DNA of 64,000 nt from Cellulomonas gilvus ATCC 13127 (GTDB taxonomy: Bacteria > Actinomycetota > Actinomycetes > Actinomycetales > Cellulomonadaceae). The position numbers were made by a program, and so were the translations under genes. Below are positions 1 to 8,134 of the stretch, in pieces (the stretch's first letter is position 1; each line of letters begins with the position of its first letter). The notes under the pieces are model-generated. The model was not told the origin of the DNA. It did no database searches and saw nothing but the letters and a program-made list of their open reading frames with translations. The stretch is from contig NC_015671.1 of the NCBI RefSeq assembly GCF_000218545.1, positions 1,054,001 to 1,118,000 of the forward strand. The letters run 5' to 3'.

Positions 1-1737
1 GTCGGCCGCCGGCGCGTCGGCCACGGGGCGGCCACCGCGCGTGCGCCGACGGCTGCGCCGCGGTGCGTCGCCGTCGGCAGCGGGGGCCGAGCCCTGGGCC
101 GCCGGCGTCGTCGTGCCCGCCGTGGCCTCGTTCGGCGCGCCACCCTCACCGCGACCCCGGCCACGACCGCCCCGGCGGCGGCGCGAGCGGCCCTCGCCCG
201 AGGCCTCGCCCTCACCGCTCGCGGCGGGACGACGGGCCTGCGCCGCACCCGCGCCGCGGCCACCGGCCGTGCGCTCGCCCGACCGGCGCTCGTCGCGCCG
301 TCCGGCGTCCCGACCGCCCGCCGCGCCGCCCTGGCGCGCGCGCTTGCCGGTCTCACCGAGGTCCTCGAGCACCTCGGCCGCGAGGCCCTCGCGGGTCTGC
401 TGCGACTTCGGCAGCCGACCCTTGACGCCCTGCGGGATGTCGAGGTCGGTGTAGACGTGCGGCGAGCTCGAGTACGTCTCCACCGGCTCCGGGATGCCCA
501 GGCCGAGCGACTTGTCGATCAGGCCCCAGCGCGGCAGGTCGTCCCAGTCGACGAACGTGACCGCGGTGCCCTTGTTGCCCGCGCGGCCCGTCCGGCCCGT
601 GCGGTGCAGGTAGGTCTTCTCGTCCTCGGGGCACTGGTAGTTGATGACGTGCGTGACGTCCTCGACGTCGATGCCGCGCGCCGCGACGTCGGTCGCGACG
701 AGCACGTCCACCTTGCCGTGCCGGAACGCCCGCAGCGCCTGCTCACGCGCGCCCTGGCCGAGGTCGCCGTGCAGCGCGCCCGCCGCGAACCCGCGCTCGA
801 CGAGCTCGTCGGCGACCTTCGCGGCCGTGCGCTTGGTGCGTGCGAACACGATCGTCAGGCCGCGGCCCTGCGCCTGCAGGATGCGGGCCAGCAGCTCGAC
901 CTTGTCGAGCGCGTGCGCGCGGTAGGCGACCTGCTTGATGTTCTTGACGGTCTGGCGGCCGTCGTCGTCCGGGTCCGCCGCGCGGATGTGCGTGGGCTGC
1001 GTCATGTAGCGACGCGCCATCGCGACGACCGCACCGGGCATCGTGGCGGAGAACAGCATGGTGTGGCGCGAGGCGGGCGTGGCCGCGAGCAGCGTCTCGA
1101 CGTCCGGCAGGAAGCCGAGGTCGAGCATCTCGTCGGCCTCGTCGAGCACGACGGTGCGCACGTGCGACAGGTCGAGGTGACGCTGCTTGAGCATGTCGAT
1201 CATGCGGCCGGGCGTGCCGACGACCACGTCGACGCCCGCGTTCAGCGCGTCGATCTGGGGCTCGTACGCGCGTCCGCCGTACACCTGGACGACGCGCACC
1301 GAGCGGCGGGCCGACGCGGTGGCCAGGTCGCCCGCGACCTGCACCGCGAGCTCACGCGTGGGGACCACGACGAGCGCCTGGGGCTTGCCGGGCGCGCGCA
1401 GCTGGTCGTAGCCCTCCTCGTCGCGCGCGACGATGCGGTGCAGCAGCGGGACGCCGAAGCCGAGCGTCTTGCCGGTGCCCGTCTTGGCCTGGCCGATGAT
1501 GTCGTGCCCCGACAGCGCGACGGGCAGGGTCATGGCCTGGATGGGGAACGGGTGGGAGATGCCCGCGTCGGCGAGCGCCTGGACGATCTCCGGGCGGACG
1601 TCGAAGTCGGCGAAGGACGCGTCCACGGCCTGCACCGACGCGGCGGTGCTGACCATCGGGCGGGTCATGGGGGTCGCGAGCGCGGAGGCCGCCTCGCTGG
1701 ACTCGTCTGCGGGCGTGAGGTTCTCGGTGGTGGTCAC
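1..1737 (-). CDS. DEAD-box ATP-dependent RNA helicase (3' end outside window)
   Basis: RNA unwinding enzyme of the DEAD-box family, acting on structured RNA in the cytoplasm (ribosome assembly, decay or cold adaptation). Visible in order: a short N-terminal extension, the Walker A motif AKTGTGKT near residues 84-91, PTRELA, the DEAD box (VLDEADEM) near 200, SAT near 230, ARGID, and [10 protein letters not shown] near 380. The last 140 visible residues are an Arg/Gly/Ala-rich basic tail, typical of actinobacterial RhlE-like helicases and likely to bind RNA. The start is GTG at 1737 (MTTTENLTPADE); 579 codons are visible without a stop. It corresponds by position to rhlE of M. tuberculosis. Exact subfamily is uncertain. 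Confidence 0.93.
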   Translation of the reverse strand, partial: MTTTENLTPADESSEAASALATPMTRPMVSTAASVQAVDASFADFDVRPEIVQALADAGISHPFPIQAMTLPVALSGHDIIGQAKTGTGKTLGFGVPLLHRIVARDEEGYDQLRAPGKPQALVVVPTRELAVQVAGDLATASARRSVRVVQVYGGRAYEPQIDALNAGVDVVVGTPGRMIDMLKQRHLDLSHVRTVVLDEADEMLDLGFLPDVETLLAATPASRHTMLFSATMPGAVVAMARRYMTQPTHIRAADPDDDGRQTVKNIKQVAYRAHALDKVELLARILQAQGRGLTIVFARTKRTAAKVADELVERGFAAGALHGDLGQGAREQALRAFRHGKVDVLVATDVAARGIDVEDVTHVINYQCPEDEKTYLHRTGRTGRAGNKGTAVTFVDWDDLPRWGLIDKSLGLGIPEPVETYSSSPHVYTDLDIPQGVKGRLPKSQQTREGLAAEVLEDLGETGKRARQGGAAGGRDAGRRDERRSGERTAGGRGAGAAQARRPAASGEGEASGEGRSRRRRGGRGRGRGEGGAPNEATAGTTTPAAQGSAPAADGDAPRRSRRRTRGGRPVADAPAAD

Positions 1738-1760
1738 ATCGACTCTTCGGTGCAGGGTGG

Positions 1761-1780
1761 CGCGCGGCCCGGGCCGCGCG
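1761..1780. repeat. 20-base perfect GC palindrome in the helicase leader
   Basis: A perfect self-complementary 20-mer (CGCGCGGCCC and its complement) lies 24 bases upstream of the helicase GTG, between the divergent helicase and ferritin-like genes. It would form a strong hairpin in the helicase 5' leader or serve as a binding site. The rest of 1738-1991 holds no gene; a long leader is common for DEAD-box helicase genes. Confidence 0.45.
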
Positions 1781-1991
1781 TCGCTCCACACGGCCGGACG
1801 GTGCCGGACGGGGACGAGCGCGTGCCGGGCGACGGACGTCGCCACATGATGGCCGGCAGCCGATCGCGGGTTTCGACTCGCGGGCGACGCCCCTGTGCGG
1901 GGCTGCGCGAGATGGTCGTGGCCGACCGGGCAACCGATGTACGTCCCCAGGGTAACGGACCGACCCGTCGGCGGGGCTCGGACGCGCGCTC

Positions 1992-1997
1992 TACGAT
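1992..1997 (+). promoter_or_regulatory. Leaderless -10 box for the ferritin-like gene
   Basis: TACGAT followed by exactly six bases and then the ATG at 2004. This fits the TANNNT box of actinobacterial leaderless transcripts, in which transcription begins at the start codon. No Shine-Dalgarno sequence is present. Confidence 0.6.
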
Positions 1998-2003
1998 CGT
2001 CGG

Positions 2004-2756
2004 ATGACCACCGACGCGCACCGACCGACCGACGACCGTCCGGCAGGCGCCGACGACGCGCTCGAGCTGCTCGGGCTGGTCGCCCAGCTGGAGCACATCG
2101 CGTTCGTGCGGCTCGCGGCGGACTCGGCGATCGCGCCCGACGTCGAGCAGCGCCTCGCGCTGTCCCGGTTCGCGGCGGCCGCGGTCGAGCGGCGCGACCG
2201 GGTGATCGCCCGGATCGTCGAGCTCGGCGGGGACGCCGCTCGGCTGCTGGGCGAGTTCGACGACGTGCTGGAGGAGTTCGACGCCCGCACGCAGCCGAGC
2301 ACGTGGTGGGAGCGGCTGCTCAAGGCCTACGTCGGCTACGGCGTGGCCGACGACTTCTGCCGGCTCGCGGCGCTCGCGCTCGACGACCGGTCCCGCCAGG
2401 TGGTGCTCGAGGTGCTCGAGGACGCGTCGCACGCCGAGCTGGCCGTCGCCGAGCTCGACGCCGCCGGCTCGCAGGACGACGTGCTGTCCTCGCGGCTCGC
2501 GCTGTGGGGCCGTCGCCTGGTGGGGGAGGCGCTCTCGGTGGTGCAGCGGATCATCGCGCAGCGGCCCGGCCTGGCACGGCTCGCGCACGAGGGCCAGCTC
2601 GCGCAGCACGCGGACGACGTGGCCGGTCAGGCCGCGGAGCCCGCGCAGGGAGCCGCGCCCGACGCCCGTCCGGTGGGGAACGCGCCCGCGAAGATCTTCG
2701 GTGAGCTCACCGCGCAGCACACGCGGCGCATGAGCCGGCTGGGCCTGACGGCCTGA
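2004..2756 (+). CDS. Ferritin-like fold / MiaE-like protein
   Basis: A 250-residue, largely helical protein matching the actinobacterial ferritin-like family related to tRNA-(ms2io6A) hydroxylase MiaE (MiaE_2 type). Visible features are long amphipathic helices, EHIAFVRLAADS near residue 30, the WWERLLKAYVGYGVADDFCR segment near 105-125, and EDASHAELAVAE near 140. The E...EDxxH pattern is compatible with a di-iron or degenerate di-iron site; I did not verify all ligands. The substrate is unknown. It faces away from the helicase gene and ends at a strong bidirectional hairpin shared with the DUF3107 gene. Confidence 0.8.
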   Translation: MTTDAHRPTDDRPAGADDALELLGLVAQLEHIAFVRLAADSAIAPDVEQRLALSRFAAAAVERRDRVIARIVELGGDAARLLGEFDDVLEEFDARTQPSTWWERLLKAYVGYGVADDFCRLAALALDDRSRQVVLEVLEDASHAELAVAELDAAGSQDDVLSSRLALWGRRLVGEALSVVQRIIAQRPGLARLAHEGQLAQHADDVAGQAAEPAQGAAPDARPVGNAPAKIFGELTAQHTRRMSRLGLTA

Positions 2757-2773
2757 CCGGCCGACGACCCGGG

Positions 2774-2804
2774 CGGCGGGGCCGCGCGTGACGCGGCCCC
2801 GCCG
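2774..2804. terminator. Bidirectional hairpin terminator
   Basis: A 13-base stem (CGGCGGGGCCGCG and its complement) around the loop CGTGA lies between the convergent MiaE-like and DUF3107 genes. There is no long T tract, as is usual for actinobacterial terminators. Confidence 0.7.
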
Positions 2805-2807
2805 GCG

Positions 2808-3032
2808 TCAGATGGTGCCGAAGCCCACGCGCGCCTTGGCCTCGGCGCCGATCTCGACGTACCCGATGGTGGGCGTCGGCACGATGACGCGCCGGCCCTT
2901 CGAGTCGACCAGCTCGAGCGCGGGCTTGCCCGCGAGCGCGGCGACGACGGCCGCGGACACCTCGTCCGCGCTCTGGTCGCTCTCCACCAGGATCTCCCGC
3001 GCCACGTTCTGCACGCCGATCGTGATCTCCAC
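2808..3032 (-). CDS. DUF3107 family protein
   Basis: A 74-residue protein beginning MEITIGVQNVAREI and ending in AKARVGFGTI. It matches DUF3107, a small conserved actinobacterial family found beside the TetR and DUF3152 genes; the M. tuberculosis counterpart is the TB9.4 antigen (from memory). The start is GTG 3032 because AAGGAG lies six bases upstream; a longer reading to 3125 would add a low-complexity extension foreign to the family. Function unknown. Confidence 0.85.
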   Translation of the reverse strand: MEITIGVQNVAREILVESDQSADEVSAAVVAALAGKPALELVDSKGRRVIVPTPTIGYVEIGAEAKARVGFGTI

Positions 3033-3167
3033 GCCCGTCTCCTTCGTCGTCCGTCGCCCCGCGGTGACCCGCGTGGGGGCGGGCCAGCGGCCCGCTCTCG
3101 TCGGCGACGATCCTAGGTCGCGCACCCGGCCGTACCGCGCCGCGTCCGCGACGAGCGAAACCGCGGC

Positions 3168-3833
3168 TCAGCCGCCGTACGCGAAGTCGTCGCGGATCAG
3201 GCCCTGCACACCCGCCCACGCGAGCCGCGTGACCAGGTCCGCGACGTGCTCGCTGTCGAGCGTGTCCGCATGCCGGTAGCGGTGCGTGGCCGCGCCCTGC
3301 GCGAGCGAGATGAGCGAGACGGCGATGACGTGGCAGTCCTGCACGGGCAGGCCCGTGACGGGGCCGAGGACCGCCGCGATCCGGTGCGCGGCCTGCGACG
3401 ACGCGCTCTCCACACGCGCGCGCACGTCCTCGTCGTGCGTCACGTCGGACTCGAACAGCAGCGCGGACGACTCGCCCGCGAGCTCGACGAACGACAGGTA
3501 GGCCCGCACGATCGCGGCGATCACCGCACGCCCGTCGCCGGGGTGCACGGGTCCCTGCTCGATGGGCGCCACGGCCTGGTCGACCGCGGCGAGCAGGTCC
3601 GCCCCGCGCTGGTCCACGACCGCCAGGTACAGGTCCAGCTTGGAGGGGAAGTGGCGGTACAGGACGGGCTTGGAGACCAGCGCGCGCTCGGCGATGTCGT
3701 CCATCGAGACGTGGTGGAAGCCCTCGCTCGCGAACAGGTCCTGCGCGATCCGCAGCACCTGAGCGCGCCGCTCGTCACGCGCCATGCGCTGGCTGCGCGG
3801 ACGGGGCGTCTCGTCGTCCGGGACCTCCACCAT
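3168..3833 (-). CDS. TetR/AcrR family transcriptional regulator
   Basis: A 221-residue repressor-type protein. The N-terminal helix-turn-helix is clear: RIAQDLFASEGFHHVSMDDI, then AERALVSKPVLYRHFPSKLDLYLAVV. The C-terminal ligand and dimer domain is FESDVTHDEDVRARVES followed by helices. The ATG at 3833 is chosen because TACCAT (3841-3846 on the minus strand) lies seven bases upstream, a leaderless layout; an in-frame start at 3851 would precede that box. The conserved position next to DUF3107 and DUF3152 suggests a housekeeping regulator; its ligand is unknown. Confidence 0.85.
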   Translation of the reverse strand: MVEVPDDETPRPRSQRMARDERRAQVLRIAQDLFASEGFHHVSMDDIAERALVSKPVLYRHFPSKLDLYLAVVDQRGADLLAAVDQAVAPIEQGPVHPGDGRAVIAAIVRAYLSFVELAGESSALLFESDVTHDEDVRARVESASSQAAHRIAAVLGPVTGLPVQDCHVIAVSLISLAQGAATHRYRHADTLDSEHVADLVTRLAWAGVQGLIRDDFAYGG

Positions 3834-3880
3834 GCCGCGAATGGTAGCCACGGCATGTTTCGGCGGTGGAGCATGGGGTG

Positions 3881-4813
3881 GTGAGCCTCGACGACGTCAG
3901 CCGGACGAGCGAACCCGTGCGGGGTCGCCGGCGGTGGACGACGCGTCCGCGACGTGCCGTGGGCGTCCTGACGGCGCTCGTCGCGTTCGCCGCGGGTGGC
4001 GGCCTCGGCGCGGCGGTGACGGCCGACCGCGGTGGCTCCGCACCGGCCGCCGCGGCGACGGGTGAGGCGCGCTCCCTGACGGATGCGCTGCGGGGCTCGC
4101 GCGGTGCCGCGCGCGCGGGCCACGTGCCGGACTCGCTGGCGCCGGGCACCGCGGCACCGACGACGGGCGCGGGCGCCGACGGGGTCCCGCCGACACCGAC
4201 GACCGCACCGCCCGCGGGTGACGCTGCCGACCCCGACCTGACCGAGGCCGACCTCGCGTCAGGGCTGCTCGCGGCCGGTGTGCCCGAGTCCGCGTCGGGC
4301 GACCTGGTCGTGGTGCCCGGGAGCGACCCCGGCCCCGGCGTAGGGGACGTGCTGACCGTGCGCGTCGAGGTCGAGGAGGGTCTCGCGGTCGACCCGGAGG
4401 CGTTCGCCGCGTTCGTCATGACGACGCTCAACGACCCGCGTGGCTGGGGTGGCGACGGCTCGCTGTCGTTCGCGCGGACCGACCGGCCCGCGGACCTGCG
4501 CGTGGTCCTGGCCTCGCCCACGCTGGTCGACCGGATGTGCGCGCCGCTGCAGACGCGCGGCCAGGTCTCGTGCGGGCGCGGCGGGCACGCGACGCTCAAC
4601 TTCCGGCGCTGGGTCGAGGCGGTCGAGGACTACGGCACCGACCGGGACTCCTACCGCCGGTACCTGGTGAACCACGAGGTGGGGCACCTGCTCGGGCATC
4701 CGCACGCGACGTGCCCGGGGTCGGGCCGGCGCGCCCCGGTGATGCAGCAGCAGTCGTACGGCGTCGGGGCGTGCACGCCCAACCCCTGGCCGTTCCCGGG
4801 ACGCGACGGCTGA
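3881..4813 (+). CDS. DUF3152 secreted metalloprotease-like protein
   Basis: A 310-residue exported protein. After a basic N-terminus there is one membrane or signal segment (VGVLTALVAFAAGGGLGAAV), a long Ala/Pro/Thr/Gly-rich linker, and a C-terminal DUF3152 domain with VNHEVGHLLGHPHATCPG, an HExxH zincin signature with a third His, and two further Cys (CP, GVGACTPN). This predicts a cell-surface zinc peptidase; activity is not demonstrated for the family as far as I know. GTG codons at 3866, 3878 and 3881 are all possible; 3881 has GAGCAT six bases upstream. The start is therefore uncertain. Confidence 0.75.
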   Translation: MSLDDVSRTSEPVRGRRRWTTRPRRAVGVLTALVAFAAGGGLGAAVTADRGGSAPAAAATGEARSLTDALRGSRGAARAGHVPDSLAPGTAAPTTGAGADGVPPTPTTAPPAGDAADPDLTEADLASGLLAAGVPESASGDLVVVPGSDPGPGVGDVLTVRVEVEEGLAVDPEAFAAFVMTTLNDPRGWGGDGSLSFARTDRPADLRVVLASPTLVDRMCAPLQTRGQVSCGRGGHATLNFRRWVEAVEDYGTDRDSYRRYLVNHEVGHLLGHPHATCPGSGRRAPVMQQQSYGVGACTPNPWPFPGRDG

Positions 4814-4888
4814 GCGACCGGGTACCCGCCGCTCGCAGCGGACCCCGGGGTGCACGCGGGTGTGGGCACGTCGTGATGGGATCTGCGC

Positions 4889-7800
4889 GTGACCACGACA
4901 CCCGCGCTGCGCCGCCCTGCGCTCGCGGACGCACCCCTGGACGGACCCGGCGCGCTCGTCGCGCTCGACCCCGTGCAGCAGGAGGCGGTCGCCTGGGCAC
5001 GCGCGGTGGGGGCGACGGCGCGCAGCGGCGCGCCGACCGCGAGCCCCGCGCTGCTGGTGCTCGGTGCACCGGGATCGGGTCGCACCACGGTCGCGCTCGA
5101 GGCGGCGGCCGCGGCCGTGCAGGCGGGCCTGGACCCCACGGGCCTCCTGGTCCTGGCGGCGTCCCGGCGCGGTGCGGCGGACCTGCGGGACAGGCTCGCC
5201 GCGCGGCTCCCGCTGACGTCCGGCCGCCCGCTGGTCCAGACGCCCGCGGCCGCGGCGTTCGCGGTGCTGCGGACGCGAGCCGTCGCGCTCGGTGAACCGG
5301 TCCCCACGCTCGTCTCCGGGCCCGAGCAGGACCTGCTGCTGGCCGAGCTGCTGGCGGGTCACGCGGCGGGCGACGGCGCGCGCGTGGACTGGCCCGAGCG
5401 CGTGCGCGCCGAGGCGCTGGGCGTGCGCGCGTTCCGCGACGAGCTGCGCGACCTGCTGATGCGCGCGGCCGAGCGCGGCCTGACGCCGGCCGACCTGGCG
5501 GACCTCGGGGACCGGCACGGTCGGCCCGAGTGGTCGGCCGCGGCGCGCGTGTACGCGGAGTACCTCGACGTGCTCGATCTGCGCGCCGGGACGCCCGACG
5601 CCGGGCTGCGGCTCGACCCGGCCGTGGTCGTCTCGGAGGCGGTGCGCGTCCTCGAGCAGTGGGAGGCCGAGCTGCCCGGGACGCCCGCACCCCGGTGGCG
5701 GCTCGTCGTGGTCGACGACCACCAGGAGAGCACGTCCGCGACCGCCCGCCTGCTGTCGGTGCTGGCCGCACGCGGTGCGCGCACGCTGCTCACCGCGGAT
5801 CCGGACGCTGCCGTCCAGACGTTCCGCGGCGCGGAGCCCGCGCTCGTCGCCCGCGCGTCCGACCCACCCGGACCGGACGGCGCGCTCGGGGCCACGCGGC
5901 TGGTGCTGCCGGCGGTGTGGCGGCACGGTGCGCACGTCCGGGCGGCGGTCGCGCGGGTGACCGAGCGGATCGGCACGGTGGGCGCGGCCGCGCACCGGCG
6001 CGCGCCCTCGGCCGCCACCGGCGGGCGCGGACAGACCGGTGCGGACCGGGTCCGCGTCGCGGTGCTGCCGAGCGGCGCTCAGGAGGCGGCGTTCGTGGCG
6101 CGTGAGCTGCGCCGCGCATACCTCGAGGACCACGTGCCGTGGCACCGCATGGCCGTGGTGGCGCGCGCCGGGTCGCACGTGACCGCGCTGCGCCGCGCGC
6201 TCGGCTCGGCGCAGGTCCCGGTGACCGTGCTGGGCAGCGACGTGCCGCTGCGCGACGAGCCGGCCGTGCGCCCGCTGCTCGACGCGATGGCGGTCGCGGT
6301 GGGCGCCGCCGAGCTGGACGCGGCGGTCGCGGCCCGCCTGGCGTGCTCGCCGCTCGGCGGCCTGGACCCCGTGGGCCTGCGACGGGTGCGCCGCGCGCTG
6401 CGGGCCGAGGAGCTCGCGGGGGGCGGTGGGCGCACCAGCGACGCACTGCTGGTGGAGGCGCTCGACGAGCCGGGCCGCGCCGCGACGCTCGCGCCCGCGG
6501 TCGCCTCCGCCGTGGACCGTCTCGCGCGCGTGGTCGCGGCCGGGCGCACCGCCGCGGCCCGTCCGGGGGCGGATGCGCAGGGTGTGCTGTGGGCCCTGTG
6601 GGACGCGGCCGGTCTCGCGGAGCCGTGGCGACGCGCGGCGCTCGTCGGCGGGGCCGCGGGCGAGCGGGCCGACCGGGACCTGGACGCGGTGCTCGCGCTG
6701 TTCCGGGCGGCGGAGACGTTCGTCGACCGCATGCCCCGGACCGCCCCGGCGGTGTTCGTCGAGTGGCTGCGCTCGCAGGACCTGCCGGCGGACTCGTTGG
6801 CCGCGCAGGCCCGCCGGGACGCGGTCGCGGTGCTCACCCCCGCCGGCGCGGCGGGCGGCGAGTGGGACGTGGTCGCGGTTGCGGGCGTGCAGGAGGGCGT
6901 GTGGCCGGACCTGCGTCTGCGTGACTCGCTGCTCGGCGCCCAGACGCTCGTCGAGGTCGTCTCGGGTCGGCGGTCCGCCACGGCGGGTGACGACGCGGCG
7001 CAGGCCCGCGCCGCGGTGCTGTCCGACGAGCTGCGCTCGTTCGCGGTCGCGCTGTCCCGCGCACGCCGGCTCGTGGTGGTGACGGCGGTCGCGGACGCCG
7101 ACCACCAGCCGTCGCCGTTCGTCGACCTGGTCGAACCGCCGGTGGGTGAGCGAGACCAGCGGCTCACGCACGTGGAGCCCGCGCTGGACCTGCGCGGGCT
7201 GGTCGCCCAGCTCCGCGCGGAGCTCGAGGGTGCCGCCGCGCGGGGAGCCGCGCCCGACGCGGGGGCCCTGCGCGCGCTCGGTGAGCTCGCGGCGCTCGGG
7301 ATCCCGGGGGCCGATCCCGCGACGTGGCACGGCCTCGTCGACGTCAGCACGGACGCGCCGCTGTACGGGCCGGGCGAGCTGGTGCCGGTCTCGCCGTCGA
7401 AGCTCGAGACCGCCCACCGGTGCGCGTTGCGCTGGGCGCTCGAGGCGGCGGGCGGGACGTCGGGGTCGAGCGGGGGGCAGTCGCTCGGCACGCTCGTGCA
7501 CGCGATCGCGCAGGAGCACCCGCACGGGACGCATGCCGAGCTGGCCGCCGCGCTCGACGCGCGCTGGGCCGAGCTGGGACTGGGCACGGGCTGGCCGGCG
7601 CGAGCGACGCGGGCCCGTGCGGACGAGATGGTCCGCCGGCTCGCGGACTACCTCGCGGGAGCGGGGGAGGCGTTGCTGGTCGAGGGCGAGTTCCGGCTCC
7701 GCACGGACCGCGCCCTGGTCCGCGGCGCCGTGGACCGGATCGAGCGCGACCTCGAGCACCCCGACCAGGTGCGCGTCGTCGACCTCAAGACGGGTGCGAG

Positions 7801-8134
7801 CCCGCCCAGCAAGGAGCAGGCGCTGACGAACCCGCAGCTCGGCGCGTACCAGCTCGCGGTCGACGGCGGGGCGTTCGCGGACCTGCCCCCCGGAACCACG
7901 AGCGCGGGTGCGCAGCTGGTCTACCTGGGTACGGGTGCGTCCGCGGCGGTCCGCGACCAGCCGCGCCTGGGCGGCGCCGAGGGCGAGCGGACGTGGGCGG
8001 CCGAGCTCGTGGACGACGTCGCGGACCGGATGGCGGCCTCGGCGTTCACCGCCACGGCCAACGACCAGTGCGACCGCTGCCCGGTCCGGCGCTCGTGCCC
8101 GGTGCGGGCCGAGGGCGGGCAGGTGGTCGCATGA
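4889..8134 (+). CDS. adnA: AdnA-type helicase-nuclease subunit
   Basis: A 1081-residue subunit of the AdnAB DNA-end resection complex, the actinobacterial counterpart of RecBCD/AddAB. The N-terminal half is a UvrD-like motor with Walker A GAPGSGRT (residues 59-66) and a degenerate Walker B VVVDDHQE near 271-280 in place of DEYQD. The C-terminal third is a RecB-type PD-(D/E)xK nuclease: GAVDRIERD, VVDLKTG, QLGAYQ. A Cys in ETAHRCALRW plus CDRCPVRRSC near the end resemble the 4Fe-4S cysteines of AddB-like nucleases. It starts at GTG 4889 and its TGA overlaps the adnB ATG by four bases, so the two are translationally coupled. Confidence 0.92.
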   Translation: MTTTPALRRPALADAPLDGPGALVALDPVQQEAVAWARAVGATARSGAPTASPALLVLGAPGSGRTTVALEAAAAAVQAGLDPTGLLVLAASRRGAADLRDRLAARLPLTSGRPLVQTPAAAAFAVLRTRAVALGEPVPTLVSGPEQDLLLAELLAGHAAGDGARVDWPERVRAEALGVRAFRDELRDLLMRAAERGLTPADLADLGDRHGRPEWSAAARVYAEYLDVLDLRAGTPDAGLRLDPAVVVSEAVRVLEQWEAELPGTPAPRWRLVVVDDHQESTSATARLLSVLAARGARTLLTADPDAAVQTFRGAEPALVARASDPPGPDGALGATRLVLPAVWRHGAHVRAAVARVTERIGTVGAAAHRRAPSAATGGRGQTGADRVRVAVLPSGAQEAAFVARELRRAYLEDHVPWHRMAVVARAGSHVTALRRALGSAQVPVTVLGSDVPLRDEPAVRPLLDAMAVAVGAAELDAAVAARLACSPLGGLDPVGLRRVRRALRAEELAGGGGRTSDALLVEALDEPGRAATLAPAVASAVDRLARVVAAGRTAAARPGADAQGVLWALWDAAGLAEPWRRAALVGGAAGERADRDLDAVLALFRAAETFVDRMPRTAPAVFVEWLRSQDLPADSLAAQARRDAVAVLTPAGAAGGEWDVVAVAGVQEGVWPDLRLRDSLLGAQTLVEVVSGRRSATAGDDAAQARAAVLSDELRSFAVALSRARRLVVVTAVADADHQPSPFVDLVEPPVGERDQRLTHVEPALDLRGLVAQLRAELEGAAARGAAPDAGALRALGELAALGIPGADPATWHGLVDVSTDAPLYGPGELVPVSPSKLETAHRCALRWALEAAGGTSGSSGGQSLGTLVHAIAQEHPHGTHAELAAALDARWAELGLGTGWPARATRARADEMVRRLADYLAGAGEALLVEGEFRLRTDRALVRGAVDRIERDLEHPDQVRVVDLKTGASPPSKEQALTNPQLGAYQLAVDGGAFADLPPGTTSAGAQLVYLGTGASAAVRDQPRLGGAEGERTWAAELVDDVADRMAASAFTATANDQCDRCPVRRSCPVRAEGGQVVA

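Noticed and set aside
457..2007. 516-residue open frame on the plus strand
   Set aside because: Lies opposite the DEAD-box helicase, whose motifs are unmistakable; no ribosome site and no domain.
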